Shown piece after piece: positions 37,567 to 47,409 of a stretch of DNA of 51,173 nt. This stretch comes from an uncultured Methylophilaceae bacterium. GTDB lineage: Bacteria > Pseudomonadota > Gammaproteobacteria > Burkholderiales > Methylophilaceae. Positions within the stretch are counted from its first letter, which is position 1, and every line of letters begins with the position of its first letter. A model generated the notes under the pieces. The model had not been told where the DNA came from. It saw only the letters and a program-made list of their open reading frames with translations, and did no database searches. Both the position numbers and the translations under genes were made by a program. The stretch covers positions 1 to 51,173 of the forward strand of contig CAIQFD010000012.1 in NCBI GenBank assembly GCA_903870995.1. Reading direction: 5' to 3'.

Positions 37567-38958
37567 ATGCAAGATAAATCACAACAAGATAAAGTTTGGT
37601 CGGGTCGTTTCAATGAGCCAGTTTCAGAATTGGTTAAACGATACACAGCCTCTGTCGACTTTGATAAACGCCTCGCGGCTTTTGATATCCAAGGCTCTTT
37701 AGCCCATTCAAAAATGCTCGGTGCGCAAGGCATTATTAGCCAAGAAGATGTGGCTAAAATTGCGCAGGGTTTGAATGAAATCCTCGAGGAAATTCAAGCG
37801 GGCAAATTCGAATGGCGCCTTGATTTAGAGGATGTGCATCTGAATATTGAAAAGCGTCTCACCGATAAAATCGGAGATGCAGGTAAGCGTTTACATACTG
37901 GAAGAAGCCGTAATGATCAGGTTTCAACCGATGTGCGTCTTTGGTTGCGTGCGGTGGCTGACGATGTCATTGCTGGCATTCGTAAGTTGCAAACCTCGAT
38001 TGTTGATTTAGCTGAAACACATTTCGATACAGCGATGCCAGGATTTACACATCTTCAAGTTGCTCAGCCAGTAACTTTTGGTCATCACCTGTTGGCTTAC
38101 TTTGAAATGTTGCAACGCGATGCAGCAAGATTTGCGGATGCACGTAAACGGATTAACCGTTTGCCATTGGGTGCTGCAGCATTAGCTGGAACGAGTTATC
38201 CGATTGACCGTGAAATGGTCGCGAAAGAATTGGGTTTTGATGGGGTTTGCGAGAATTCATTAGATGCTGTTTCAGATCGTGATTTTGCGATTGAATTTAC
38301 AGCGGCGGCTGCCTTGGTCATGACGCATCTTTCACGTTTTTCAGAAGAACTTATTTTGTGGTCAAGCCCACGATTTGCTTTTGTGGACATTGCCGATCGT
38401 TTCTGCACGGGCTCATCGATCATGCCGCAGAAAAAGAATCCTGATGTGCCTGAGTTAGTTCGCGGTAAAACAGGACGTGTGACAGGACATTTGATGGCCT
38501 TGCTTACGTTGATGAAAAGCCAGCCACTTGCTTACAACAAAGACAATCAAGAAGATAAAGAGCCTTTGTTCGATACGGCTGATACTTTGTTAGTGACTTT
38601 AGAGATCTATGCCGACATGTTGCGTGGCATTCAAGTAAATAAAGAAGCGATGCGTAATGCTGCGACAGAAGGTTTTGCGACAGCAACTGATTTGGCTGAT
38701 TATCTTGTTAAGAAAGGTACGCCATTCCGTGATGCGCATGAGGTGGTTGCTTTGGCTGTTCGTCATGCAGTTGACAAGGGCTGTGATTTATCCGATTTGC
38801 CTTTAACGGAGTTGCAAAAATTTAGTGCGCAAATCTCAGAAGATGTTTATCAGGTCTTAACCTTGGAAGGCTCATTAGCTAGCCGTAACCATATTGGCGG
38901 CACTGCCCCAGCGCAGGTAAAGCTGGCAATTGCGCGAGCAAGAAAACATTTAAGCTAG
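37567..38958 (+). CDS. argH: Argininosuccinate lyase
   Basis: ArgH cleaves argininosuccinate to arginine and fumarate, the last step of arginine synthesis. The 463-residue protein belongs to the fumarase/aspartase superfamily. The signature [20 protein letters not shown] is present, with the catalytic serine in this loop, and so are the earlier [16 protein letters not shown] and [12 protein letters not shown]. It is divergent from hemC and ends at a terminator shared with pqqA. Confidence 0.97.
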   Translation: MQDKSQQDKVWSGRFNEPVSELVKRYTASVDFDKRLAAFDIQGSLAHSKMLGAQGIISQEDVAKIAQGLNEILEEIQAGKFEWRLDLEDVHLNIEKRLTDKIGDAGKRLHTGRSRNDQVSTDVRLWLRAVADDVIAGIRKLQTSIVDLAETHFDTAMPGFTHLQVAQPVTFGHHLLAYFEMLQRDAARFADARKRINRLPLGAAALAGTSYPIDREMVAKELGFDGVCENSLDAVSDRDFAIEFTAAAALVMTHLSRFSEELILWSSPRFAFVDIADRFCTGSSIMPQKKNPDVPELVRGKTGRVTGHLMALLTLMKSQPLAYNKDNQEDKEPLFDTADTLLVTLEIYADMLRGIQVNKEAMRNAATEGFATATDLADYLVKKGTPFRDAHEVVALAVRHAVDKGCDLSDLPLTELQKFSAQISEDVYQVLTLEGSLASRNHIGGTAPAQVKLAIARARKHLS

Positions 38959-39007
38959 AAGCCGACTTTTAATCCGTTTGTCGTGGTCTCGTCGCCGCAC
39001 AGCTAAT

Positions 39008-39036
39008 AAAAAAGACAGCCAAGGCTGTCTTTTTTT
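39008..39036. terminator. Bidirectional terminator between argH and pqqA
   Basis: AAAAAAGACAGCC and GGCTGTCTTTTTT form a perfect 13-bp stem with a 2-nt loop. T-runs exist on both strands, so it should end argH and the convergent pqqA transcript. Confidence 0.88.
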
Positions 39037-39057
39037 ACAACAATTCTAATGAAAGAA

Positions 39058-39129
39058 TTATTTGTTCATTACGTACATTGTTACTTCAAAGCCGAAACGC
39101 ATTTCTGTAGCTGCTGGTTTTGTCCACAT
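39058..39129 (-). CDS. pqqA: Coenzyme PQQ precursor peptide PqqA
   Basis: This very short gene encodes a 23-residue peptide. It begins MWTKPAATEMRFGFEV and ends TMYVMNK. PqqA is the ribosomal substrate whose glutamate and tyrosine are cross-linked by PqqE to build pyrroloquinoline quinone. Here the E-x-x-x-Y pair is Glu15 and Tyr19, preceded by the typical MWTKP and RFGFEVTMY. A GGAG ribosome site lies 8 nt upstream. PQQ is the cofactor of methanol dehydrogenases. No pqqB, C, D or E gene is in the window; the terminator right after the gene isolates it. Hits of this size are missed by most gene callers. Confidence 0.93.
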   Translation of the reverse strand: MWTKPAATEMRFGFEVTMYVMNK

Positions 39130-39255
39130 AATCATTCTCCAAATTTTTGATTTAAATGCTTTGCAGTGATTGCATTGCGTTGAATGAATATTACTCTTAG
39201 GATTAAAAGTCACGCTATCACTGTTCATGAATCAGGACTAAGGATTTTCATTAAC

Positions 39256-39279
39256 TTTGGTAATCTAATCCTTACCAAA
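39256..39279. promoter_or_regulatory. Inverted repeat upstream of pqqA
   Basis: TTTGGTAA and TTACCAAA are perfect 8-bp arms with an 8-bp spacer, 127 bp upstream of the pqqA start, in a 215-bp gap between pqqA and hemW that holds no gene. It could be a regulator site for pqqA. I do not recognise the protein. Confidence 0.35.
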
Positions 39280-39344
39280 AGGACTAGTTAGCTCACAACA
39301 CAAGCCCACGTATTACAAAGCCGTAATGATGGCTTAGAGTTCGC

Positions 39345-40577
39345 TTAAAGAAAGAGTTGCAATAATTCGTTAAGAAATCGTTGGCCCATCAGTGTAGGTT
39401 GAATGAGGACTTGGTTTTGAGAATCTAGGGATTGCGTGAGCAATCCCTTTTTTTCGGCATCGCTCAGTTGGTTGGCAAGCGCGTTATTATTGAGTCCAGT
39501 ACGCTGCGCCAATAAACTTAAAGGCACGCCATCCGTTAAGCGCAAGGCATTCATCATGAATTCAAAGCCCAGCTCCTCGCGTGGAATAACCCATTCATTA
39601 TCGACAGCTTCCCCTTTTACTACATGTTCTAAGTAACGGTTTGGATGTTTGTGGCGTGTCTGCCTAATGATTTTGTCGTGAAAGCTTAATTTGCTGTGTG
39701 CGCCAGCACCGATCCCTAGATAGTCACCAAAGGTCCAGTAATTGAGATTGTGCCGACATTGTTTTCCAGGTTTGGCAAAGCCTGATGTTTCGTAATGCTC
39801 GTAGCCATTAGATTTTAAAATCAGCTCAATTTGTTCTTGCATCAACGCGCTAGTGTCATCATCTGGAAGGCTTGGCGGCGTACGGTGAAACGGCGTGTTG
39901 GGTTCTAAGGTGAGGTGGTAGAAAGAAAGATGGTTTGGATTCAAAGCGCACGCGCGTTTTGCGTCGTTTAGTGCGTCCTCTAGGCTTTGATTTGGTAAAG
40001 CATACATCACATCTAAATTAACACTATCAAAGGTGGCAAGTGCTAACTCGGCAGCATGTATTGCTTCGTTTTCGTTATGAATTCTTCCTAGGGCAGTGAG
40101 ATATCGATTGTCAAAACTTTGGATGCCAATGGATAGTCGATTAACACCAGCTTGTTTATAGCCCGCAAAGTTGCCGGCATCGGCTGTTCCTGGATTGGCC
40201 TCTAAGGTAATTTCCGCATCATATTCCAGCGGGGTGAGCATTCGAACGTGACTTAAAATTCGATCAATTGCTGTCGCTGAAAATAAACTGGGCGTGCCAC
40301 CCCCAAAAAATACACTCCGTATTTTTCTTCCCCATACCAAAGGCGTGGCCTGTTCTAAATCCGCAATCAAGGCATCCACATAAACATCTTCTGAGAAGTT
40401 ATGCTTGTTTTCGTGGGAGTTAAAGTCACAATAAGGACATTTACGTACACACCATGGGATATGAATGTATAGAGATAGCGGCGGCGGGTTCTTTAGACCG
40501 GAGACGGTGTTGCTTCCAGCTAAAGGCGCTTCAGTATTGAGAGCGATAACATTTTCAATCGGAATGATAGGAATCAT
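39345..40577 (-). CDS. hemW: Radical-SAM heme chaperone HemW
   Basis: HemW is a radical-SAM protein that binds heme and transfers it to respiratory enzymes; it resembles HemN but lacks coproporphyrinogen oxidase activity. The iron-sulfur motif is IPWCVRKCPYC (Cys43, Cys47, Cys50) followed by DFNSH. Downstream it has FFGGGTPSL and the C-terminal HemW domain. Length (410) fits HemW and not HemN (about 450). It is followed upstream by a small conserved ORF, rdgB and rph on the same strand. Confidence 0.94.
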   Translation of the reverse strand: MIPIIPIENVIALNTEAPLAGSNTVSGLKNPPPLSLYIHIPWCVRKCPYCDFNSHENKHNFSEDVYVDALIADLEQATPLVWGRKIRSVFFGGGTPSLFSATAIDRILSHVRMLTPLEYDAEITLEANPGTADAGNFAGYKQAGVNRLSIGIQSFDNRYLTALGRIHNENEAIHAAELALATFDSVNLDVMYALPNQSLEDALNDAKRACALNPNHLSFYHLTLEPNTPFHRTPPSLPDDDTSALMQEQIELILKSNGYEHYETSGFAKPGKQCRHNLNYWTFGDYLGIGAGAHSKLSFHDKIIRQTRHKHPNRYLEHVVKGEAVDNEWVIPREELGFEFMMNALRLTDGVPLSLLAQRTGLNNNALANQLSDAEKKGLLTQSLDSQNQVLIQPTLMGQRFLNELLQLFL

Positions 40578-40589
40578 TGATTGCTGTGC

Positions 40590-40826
40590 TTAATTTGAAT
40601 CGTTATTTGGGTAAGGATTAATGAGGCTGTCCACCAGCGCATGCAAGGCTTCGCGCATTTGCGCTTCAGACACTTCCATAAGCAAACCGTCTTCAAGAGC
40701 ATCCTGCGCTATTTGTTTTAGCTCATCAAAGTTTTCGGTCATGACCTTTACTTTTTCAGTGCAAGAGACCACGCTATTGTCGTCCCTCACCCATTTTGGC
40801 CAGTTGGATTTGTTGGCGTCGCTCAT
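40590..40826 (-). CDS. Hypothetical protein (78 residues)
   Basis: This acidic 78-residue protein of unknown function has no signal peptide or membrane segment. It contains PKWVRDDNSVVSCTEKVKVM and a helical second half (FDELKQIAQDALEDGLLM). Its ATG overlaps the rdgB stop by 4 bp, and hemW follows 13 bp later, so it is clearly inside the rph-rdgB-hemW operon and is probably translated. Confidence 0.78.
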   Translation of the reverse strand: MSDANKSNWPKWVRDDNSVVSCTEKVKVMTENFDELKQIAQDALEDGLLMEVSEAQMREALHALVDSLINPYPNNDSN

Positions 40827-41440
40827 GAAGAAAGTCTTTCTAGCTTTTGCAGTAATTTAGTCATTGCATGACCGCGATGACTGATACGACTTTTAATCTC
40901 AAGCGGAAGTTCAGCGACTGTTTTACCAGTTTTGGCATCCAAGAATAGCGGGTCATAGCCAAATCCATCATCGCCTTTTAGCGCGCTTAAAATCTCGCCC
41001 GCCCAAATGCCTTCAGCAATAATTGGCTCGGGGTCGTTCTCATGACGGACGAGCACAATGACACAATAAAAATGCGCATGGCGATTCTTTTCACCCGCCA
41101 TGACCGCTAATAATTTTTCATTATTGCGTGCGTCGGATTTTGGCGTCTCTGCAGTCTCGCATGCATACCTTGCAGAAATGACGCCTGGCGCACCTTGAAG
41201 TGCATCAACACATAAACCAGAGTCGTCCGCTAAGGCTGGTAAGCCTGTTATTTTGCTCGCATGGCGTGCTTTTGCTAATGCATTCTCAATAAAAGTGACA
41301 TGTGGCTCTTCAGCCTCTGGCACATTCAAAGCGGCTTGCGGAATGATTTCTAAACCAAGCGGCGCAAGTAAGTGCGTGAGCTCTTTGAGCTTACCTTTGT
41401 TACCTGATGCAATGACGAGCTGATTGAAAGGTAATTGCAT
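40823..41440 (-). CDS. rdgB: XTP/dITP diphosphatase (RdgB/HAM1)
   Basis: RdgB removes non-canonical purine nucleotides such as ITP and XTP. The 205-residue protein has the substrate-binding SGNKGKLKEL, ADDSGLCVDAL and GDDGFGYDPLFL, and the C-terminal ISHRGHAM. Its start codon touches the stop codon of rph. Confidence 0.95.
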   Translation of the reverse strand: MQLPFNQLVIASGNKGKLKELTHLLAPLGLEIIPQAALNVPEAEEPHVTFIENALAKARHASKITGLPALADDSGLCVDALQGAPGVISARYACETAETPKSDARNNEKLLAVMAGEKNRHAHFYCVIVLVRHENDPEPIIAEGIWAGEILSALKGDDGFGYDPLFLDAKTGKTVAELPLEIKSRISHRGHAMTKLLQKLERLSS

Positions 41441-42171
41441 TACAGGCCTAGTGATTGCTTTTGTTGGATGCAGAGCGCTTTGATGCCAGCATTCGCCAGA
41501 TTCAACATCGCGGTCATGTCGTCATGGCTAAATGGTTCACCTTCAGCCGTCCCTTGAATTTCTACAAACCCACCTTTGCCTGTCATGACGACATTCATAT
41601 CAGTGTCGCAGTCGGAGTCTTCAATGTAATCAAGATCAAGTACAGGGGTGCCTTTATAAACACCAACCGAAATCGCAGCGACAGAATCTTTTAGTGGGGA
41701 TTCTTTGATGAGTTCTTTTTTAATTAGGTATGTAATCGCATCCTGTAGGGCAACATAAGCACCAGTAATGCTGGCTGTGCGAGTGCCGCCGTCAGCTTGA
41801 ATGACGTCACAATCAATTTGAATGCTACGCTCGCCTAGCTTTTCTAAATCAATGATGGCACGTAAGCTTCGGCCAATTAAACGTTGAATCTCTTGTGTAC
41901 GCCCAGATTGTTTGCCGCGCGCCGCTTCTCTATCCATGCGACTACCTGTAGAGCGAGGCAACATACCGTACTCAGCCGTCACCCAGCCTTGGCCCTTGCC
42001 TTTTAAAAAGCCAGGTACTTTTTCTTCGACGCTTGCTGTGCAGAGCACATGCGTGTCACCAAATTTTACTAATACACTGCCTTCGGCATGCTTGGTGTAA
42101 TAGCGAATAATCTCAACAGTGCGTAATTGGTCATTCGCTCGGCCGCTTGGGCGTGAAGTATTGGCAGACAT
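41440..42171 (-). CDS. rph: Ribonuclease PH
   Basis: RNase PH trims tRNA 3' ends by phosphorolysis. The 243-residue form beginning [17 protein letters not shown] is chosen for its AGGAAAC ribosome site and family start; an open frame to 42294 would overlap yicC. Landmarks are [16 protein letters not shown], the [20 protein letters not shown] catalytic region, and [12 protein letters not shown]. It leads the rph-rdgB-orf78-hemW operon and is divergent from yicC. Confidence 0.96.
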   Translation of the reverse strand: MSANTSRPSGRANDQLRTVEIIRYYTKHAEGSVLVKFGDTHVLCTASVEEKVPGFLKGKGQGWVTAEYGMLPRSTGSRMDREAARGKQSGRTQEIQRLIGRSLRAIIDLEKLGERSIQIDCDVIQADGGTRTASITGAYVALQDAITYLIKKELIKESPLKDSVAAISVGVYKGTPVLDLDYIEDSDCDTDMNVVMTGKGGFVEIQGTAEGEPFSHDDMTAMLNLANAGIKALCIQQKQSLGL

Positions 42172-42293
42172 CGTGTTTCCTAAAAATTTGTTTTTCTTGA
42201 AGCCGCTATTATAAGCCAGAAATATCTTGTTATTCATGGCATGAAGGGGACCAGATTTGATACCATCTAGACTCTTAAAAGGAATCACACGCA

Positions 42294-43160
42294 ATGATTT
42301 ATAGCATGACTGGATTTGCCTCTATCGAAAGACAGATGGTAAATGGCGTTTTAGTGGTTGAGCTTCGCTCAGTTAACCATCGTTATTTAGAGCTTCATAT
42401 GAAGCTTGATGAGCATTTGCGTAGCTTTGAGCCATTAGTGCGTGAAATGATTTCAGCAAAATTGGGTCGCGGCAAAGTTGAATGTCGCATGAGTCTTATG
42501 CAGCGTGGAGCAGCAGATAAAGCACTGTCTTTAGATGAGGACGTGCTGACTAATTTATCTGCAGTGGCAGATCAAATTCAAAAGCGTTTCCCAAGTAGCC
42601 AAGCACTCTCAGTCTCCGAGATTCTTCATTGGCCAGGAGTTGTGCAAAATCAGCAGGCTGATAATGACCAGTTGGCTGAGGATATCAAAAGCAGTCTCAA
42701 GCAAATTTTAGAGGACATGACCGCGTCTCGTGCCCGCGAAGGTGCAAAGATGAAGGCATTAATTCTTGAGCGTTTAGCCGATGCCGAGAAAATAGTTGCG
42801 ACGGTGAAGCCATTATTGCCGCTTCAAGTGAAGGCATATCAAGAGAAGCTGACGGCAAAACTTCATGAGGCTTTAAGTGGCGTAGATGAAGATCGCGTGC
42901 GTCAAGAGCTGGTCTTGTTTGCACAGAAAATTGATGTGGATGAAGAGCTCACAAGACTGACAGCGCATGTGAGCGAAGTAAAACGTATTTTGGACGCTGA
43001 TCAGGCGGCAGGTAAGCGTTTAGATTTCTTGATGCAAGAGCTTAACCGTGAGGCAAATACTTTGGGCTCCAAATCAGTATCAACAGAGGTATCACAAGCT
43101 TCAATGGGCCTAAAGGTCCTGATTGAGCAGATGCGTGAACAAATTCAAAATATTGAGTAA
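42294..43160 (+). CDS. yicC: YicC family endoribonuclease
   Basis: This 288-residue protein starts with the family signature [10 protein letters not shown], followed by [17 protein letters not shown], and ends with the conserved [12 protein letters not shown]. The YicC family is reported to be endoribonucleases that act on regulatory RNA in Escherichia coli. It is 14 bp upstream of gmk, the usual neighbour. Confidence 0.93.
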   Translation: MIYSMTGFASIERQMVNGVLVVELRSVNHRYLELHMKLDEHLRSFEPLVREMISAKLGRGKVECRMSLMQRGAADKALSLDEDVLTNLSAVADQIQKRFPSSQALSVSEILHWPGVVQNQQADNDQLAEDIKSSLKQILEDMTASRAREGAKMKALILERLADAEKIVATVKPLLPLQVKAYQEKLTAKLHEALSGVDEDRVRQELVLFAQKIDVDEELTRLTAHVSEVKRILDADQAAGKRLDFLMQELNREANTLGSKSVSTEVSQASMGLKVLIEQMREQIQNIE

Positions 43161-43174
43161 TTAGAGGCAGCGTT

Positions 43175-43783
43175 ATGTCAGGTAACTTATTTATTATTAC
43201 AGCCGCATCAGGTGCGGGTAAAACTAGCTTAGTACGTGCGCTTCTTGCAGCGGACTCTCAAATCAAACTTTCTATTTCTTACACGACACGGCAGCCGCGT
43301 CCGGGTGAGGTGAATGGTGAGCACTATCACTTTGTAGAAGATGCAACGTTTTTGAGCATGTTGGGAGAGGGCGACTTTTTAGAAAGTGCCCATGTGCATG
43401 GTGCGCGTTACGGCACCTCTCAAACGCGGGTTGATGAAGCTCTAGCATCTGGCAACGATTTAATCTTGGAAATTGACTGGCAGGGCGCAGCGCAGGTCCG
43501 GAAACTTTACCCAGAGGCGATTAGTATTTTTATCTTGCCTCCATCAATCCCTGAACTTGAATCACGCTTACGGGGCAGAGGCCAAGATAGCGAAGAGGTC
43601 ATTCTTAAGCGATTGGCTGCGGCACGTGAAGAGATGAGCCACGTGGGTGAGTTCGACTATGTTACAATTAACGACAAATTTGAGGAGTCGTTGCAAGACT
43701 TAGCGGCGATTGTCCGTGCTCAGCGACTCAAGTGTGCTGCCCAGTTAACGCGCTATGCTGCGTTAATTAAAGGTCTCATTTAA
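43175..43783 (+). CDS. gmk: Guanylate kinase
   Basis: Gmk phosphorylates GMP to GDP. The 202-residue protein has the P-loop [24 protein letters not shown] with GMP-binding residues, and [12 protein letters not shown]. It starts the usual gmk-rpoZ-spoT row, linking purine nucleotides to the stringent response. Confidence 0.96.
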   Translation: MSGNLFIITAASGAGKTSLVRALLAADSQIKLSISYTTRQPRPGEVNGEHYHFVEDATFLSMLGEGDFLESAHVHGARYGTSQTRVDEALASGNDLILEIDWQGAAQVRKLYPEAISIFILPPSIPELESRLRGRGQDSEEVILKRLAAAREEMSHVGEFDYVTINDKFEESLQDLAAIVRAQRLKCAAQLTRYAALIKGLI

Positions 43784-43812
43784 GATTTCTTACTAAATTC
43801 AGGAGTACTACC

Positions 43813-44025
43813 ATGGCTAGAATGACAGTAGATGATTGTCTAGAAAAAATCCCAAATCGCTTTCAATTGACTTTAGTTGCAGCTTATCGCGCGCGCCAAT
43901 TAGCGAATGGTTCAGAGCCATTGGTCACGACTTACGGTCAAAAAGACAAACCAACAGTATTAGCTTTGCGTGAAATTGCCGCAGGTAAAGTTGGCTTGGA
44001 AGTATTGAACCGCGGTCACGCTTAA
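43813..44025 (+). CDS. rpoZ: RNA polymerase subunit omega
   Basis: Omega (70 residues here) binds the beta' subunit and is needed for part of the ppGpp response. It starts [19 protein letters not shown] and continues [10 protein letters not shown], both conserved. It is flanked by gmk and spoT, its standard neighbours. Confidence 0.95.
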   Translation: MARMTVDDCLEKIPNRFQLTLVAAYRARQLANGSEPLVTTYGQKDKPTVLALREIAAGKVGLEVLNRGHA

Positions 44026-44061
44026 TTCACGGTTGTCTTCATTTGTTGTAGATAACCTGAC

Positions 44062-46293
44062 ATGCCCAATGATAAAAGTCATCATGCAGGAAAACGCGCG
44101 GCAGATTTTCTAAAACCTGCTGCGCCGTTGTTACCCGCGGATCGTGAAGATTCGCAACTCACGTTAGCCCTCAAGAAATACCTTAAACCTTCAGATATCG
44201 AGCAAGTTTGGGAAGCCTATCGCTTTGGCGATGCTGCGCACCATGGGCAAATCCGTAAGAGCGGTGAGCCTTATATCACTCACCCAGTTTCCGTTGCCTT
44301 GATATTAGCTGGCTTGCACCTCGACACCCCGACCATTATCGCTGCGTTATTGCATGATGTGGTTGAAGATACTGGGATTACCAAAGAAGAGGTCAGCGAG
44401 AAGTTTGGTTCGCAAGTAGCCGAGCTTGTCGACGGCTTATCCAAATTAGATAAAATCGAGTTTCAAAGCGCGACTGAAGCGCAAGCTGAAAATTTTCGGA
44501 AAATGCTCCTCGCAATGTCACAAGACGTCCGTGTGATTTTGGTGAAGCTTGCTGATCGTTTGCACAACATGCAAACCTTAGATGTGATGAAGCCAGATAA
44601 ACGTCGCCGTATCGCACGAGAAACGCTAGAGATTTATGCACCGATTGCGAATCGTTTAGGCTTGAATGAGATTTACCAAGAGCTTGAGGATTTAAGTTTT
44701 AAAAACCATTACCCGATGCGTTATGGGGTGCTCTCTAAAGCGATTTTAGCTGCACGCGGCAATCGCAAAGAGGTTGTTGGGAAAATCCTAGATGCGATTA
44801 AAGGTCGTCTAGCAGAGATGAAAATCGAAGCAGACGTTTCGGGGCGCGAAAAACATCTCTATAGCATTTATAAAAAGATGACGGGTAAAACCATCGCTTT
44901 TTCACAGATTTTCGATATTTATGGTTTTCGTCTCATTGTGAAAGACCTACCAGCTTGTTATGCCGCATTAGGTGTTTTGCACGGTTTATATAAGCCGATT
45001 CCTGGTAAGTTTAAAGATTACATTGCGATTCCTAAAGCCAATGGCTATCAGTCATTACATACGACGTTATTCGGCCCATTTGGTACGCCGATTGAAATAC
45101 AAATTCGTAGCCAAGAAATGCATAACATCGCCGATGCTGGTGTTGCAGCGCATTGGCTCTATAAAACGACGGATGCAGACTTTACTGCAATGCAACAACA
45201 AACCCATCAGTGGTTACAACGCTTGCTTGATATTCAGTCAGAAAGCGCCGACTCATTAGAGTTTTTAGAGCATCTCAAAGTCGATTTATTCCCAGATGAA
45301 GTTTATGTATTTACCCCGAAAGGCAAGATTCTTGCCCTTTCTAAGGGGGCAACAGCGGTGGACTTTGCTTATGCGGTCCATACTGATATTGGCAATCGCT
45401 GTGTCGCGGTGAAAATCAATCAAGAGTTAGCACCGTTAAGGTCAGAGCTTAGAAATGGTGACCATGTTGAGATTATTACCGCAGCACACGCTCATCCGAA
45501 CCCAGCTTGGCTTAACTACGTAGTATCTGGAAAAGCGCGTGCGCATATTCGTCATTTCTTGAAGTCTATGCAATCAACAGAATCAGCGCATTTGGGTGAG
45601 CGTATGCTTAACCAAGCACTTCGTGCATTGCACACGGATGCGAGCAAAATTGATGAATCGCAATGGCAAAAGCTATTGCGAGATTATGGTGCGAAAAACA
45701 AAGAAGAAATTTTGACTGACATTGGCTTAGGCAAACGTCTAAATGTGATGGTTGCCCACCAGCTGATTGCAATGGGTGAGGAGCACGGCGAGCGCCATGC
45801 AAAACATCCTAATAAACCATTGGGTACTATTACGATTCGCGGTTCAGAAGGCATGGCGGTGCAGTTTGCGCAATGTTGCCGTCCGATTCCTGGCGATCCG
45901 ATTTTAGGTTTTATTAATAAAGACAAGGGTTTGGTTATTCATACACATGACTGTCCATCTATTCGTAAATTCCGTGTAGACCCGGACAAATGGCTGGATG
46001 TCGAATGGGATCCAGACAGTAAGCGTCTCTTTAAGGTTAATTTGAAAATCGCAGCGGCGAATAAGCCTGGGATGTTGGCGACCATTGCTTCTGCGATTGC
46101 AGATGCAAACTCTAATATTGATAACATCAGTATGGAAGAGTCAGACAACAGCACTTATACCAATATTTTATTTACCGTACAGGTGCAAGATCGTGTGCAT
46201 TTGGCAGATTTGATGCGCCGATTACGTAAGATTCCAGATGTTGTCCGCATGAATCGAACCAAAGGAACAGGCGCTGAACAAAGAGCGCAATAA
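44062..46293 (+). CDS. spoT: Bifunctional (p)ppGpp synthetase/hydrolase (SpoT/Rel type)
   Basis: This 743-residue enzyme makes and breaks the alarmone (p)ppGpp. The N-terminal HD hydrolase domain is intact (HDVVEDTG, LADRLHNMQT), unlike RelA where it is inactive. The synthetase domain has GREKHLYSIYKKM and NGYQSLHTTLFGP. A TGS domain (VYVFTPKGKI) and a C-terminal ACT domain (about 665-740) follow. The intact HD motif supports bifunctional SpoT. It lies after rpoZ as in most proteobacteria. Confidence 0.95.
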   Translation: MPNDKSHHAGKRAADFLKPAAPLLPADREDSQLTLALKKYLKPSDIEQVWEAYRFGDAAHHGQIRKSGEPYITHPVSVALILAGLHLDTPTIIAALLHDVVEDTGITKEEVSEKFGSQVAELVDGLSKLDKIEFQSATEAQAENFRKMLLAMSQDVRVILVKLADRLHNMQTLDVMKPDKRRRIARETLEIYAPIANRLGLNEIYQELEDLSFKNHYPMRYGVLSKAILAARGNRKEVVGKILDAIKGRLAEMKIEADVSGREKHLYSIYKKMTGKTIAFSQIFDIYGFRLIVKDLPACYAALGVLHGLYKPIPGKFKDYIAIPKANGYQSLHTTLFGPFGTPIEIQIRSQEMHNIADAGVAAHWLYKTTDADFTAMQQQTHQWLQRLLDIQSESADSLEFLEHLKVDLFPDEVYVFTPKGKILALSKGATAVDFAYAVHTDIGNRCVAVKINQELAPLRSELRNGDHVEIITAAHAHPNPAWLNYVVSGKARAHIRHFLKSMQSTESAHLGERMLNQALRALHTDASKIDESQWQKLLRDYGAKNKEEILTDIGLGKRLNVMVAHQLIAMGEEHGERHAKHPNKPLGTITIRGSEGMAVQFAQCCRPIPGDPILGFINKDKGLVIHTHDCPSIRKFRVDPDKWLDVEWDPDSKRLFKVNLKIAAANKPGMLATIASAIADANSNIDNISMEESDNSTYTNILFTVQVQDRVHLADLMRRLRKIPDVVRMNRTKGTGAEQRAQ

Positions 46294-46341
46294 GCATATC
46301 GTTAATGTTTGCCCCATCAATGCAAAGTGAAAGGGAAAGTC

Positions 46342-46974
46342 ATGAGTGAGTATTTCAATCAAGGTCAGCGTCAGCTTCAAGAGACATTTGAAACCGTGCC
46401 TTTGGCAGATAGATTGCAAGCAGGGATTATTGCTCCAGAAATCAATCCGCTAGATGCAGAGTTTATTGAAGCACAAAACATGTTCTTCCTCGCAACGGTT
46501 GATGATAAAGGCCAAGCGAACTGTTCTTATAAGGGCGGTCAAAAAGGCCTCGTTAAAGTAGTTGATCCAACGACGCTCGCATTTCCAATTTATGACGGTA
46601 ACGGTATGTTTATGTCCGCTGGTAATGTGCTGGTGAATGGTCAAGTTGGTTTGTTGTTTGTGGACTTTAATAAACAAGCCCGTGTCCGCGTGAACGGTGT
46701 TGCAAGCATCACGCAAAATGATCCTTTGCTTTCTCATTGGCCAGAGGCTGTGTTGGTGGTTCGTGTTGCCGTCCGTGAGACGTTCCCAAATTGCCCACGA
46801 TATATTCATAAAATGGCCTTGGTTGAAGAGTCCGCTTTTGTGCCAAAAGCACAATGTGCAACACCAGATGCCCCATGGAAGAAATTGGAAATTGTGGCGG
46901 ATGTGTTGCCACCTAAAGATGCGCATTTGGCGAGCAATGAGCAAGACGTGCTGGCTGCCATCAATAGAAATTAA
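46342..46974 (+). CDS. Pyridoxamine 5'-phosphate oxidase-family protein
   Basis: This 210-residue protein has the split-barrel flavin-binding fold of the PPOX family. A conserved FFLATVDDKGQANCSYKGG strand is followed by DGNGMFMSAGN. The start at 46342 is chosen for its AAAGGGA ribosome site. The specific reaction is unknown; FMN or F420 binding is possible. It follows spoT by 48 bp and precedes ridA. Confidence 0.82.
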   Translation: MSEYFNQGQRQLQETFETVPLADRLQAGIIAPEINPLDAEFIEAQNMFFLATVDDKGQANCSYKGGQKGLVKVVDPTTLAFPIYDGNGMFMSAGNVLVNGQVGLLFVDFNKQARVRVNGVASITQNDPLLSHWPEAVLVVRVAVRETFPNCPRYIHKMALVEESAFVPKAQCATPDAPWKKLEIVADVLPPKDAHLASNEQDVLAAINRN

Positions 46975-47010
46975 CCATCATTTTTAATCACTGATATTTA
47001 GGAAAAAGTA

Positions 47011-47394
47011 ATGAGCAAGCAAATTATTCATACCGATGGCGCACCTCAAGCAATTGGGACTTATTCACAAGCGGTTAAAGTAGGTAATACCGTATACCTA
47101 TCTGGCCAAATTGGCTTGGATCCAACTTCTATGGAAATGGTGGATGGTATTGAAGCGCAAGTGCATCGTGTATTTACTAATCTGAAAGCGGTTGCTGAAG
47201 CTTCAGGCGGCTCGCTAGCGGATGTGGTGAAATTGAATGTTTTCTTAATTGACCTTTCAAATTTCGCTTTAGTGAACACCATCATGGCTGAATACTTTAC
47301 GCAGCCTTACCCTGCCCGTGCGGCAGTTGGTGTTGCTTCATTGCCTCGTGGCGCCTTGGTTGAGGCGGACGGCGTGATTGAGCTTAACGCTTAA
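47011..47394 (+). CDS. ridA: 2-iminobutanoate/2-iminopropanoate deaminase RidA
   Basis: RidA hydrolyses reactive enamine/imine intermediates from threonine dehydratase and similar enzymes. The 127-residue protein has the conserved [20 protein letters not shown] start and the catalytic arginine region [19 protein letters not shown]. It is preceded by AGGAAAAAG. Confidence 0.95.
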   Translation: MSKQIIHTDGAPQAIGTYSQAVKVGNTVYLSGQIGLDPTSMEMVDGIEAQVHRVFTNLKAVAEASGGSLADVVKLNVFLIDLSNFALVNTIMAEYFTQPYPARAAVGVASLPRGALVEADGVIELNA

Positions 47395-47409
47395 CTAACG
47401 CAAGCTGGC

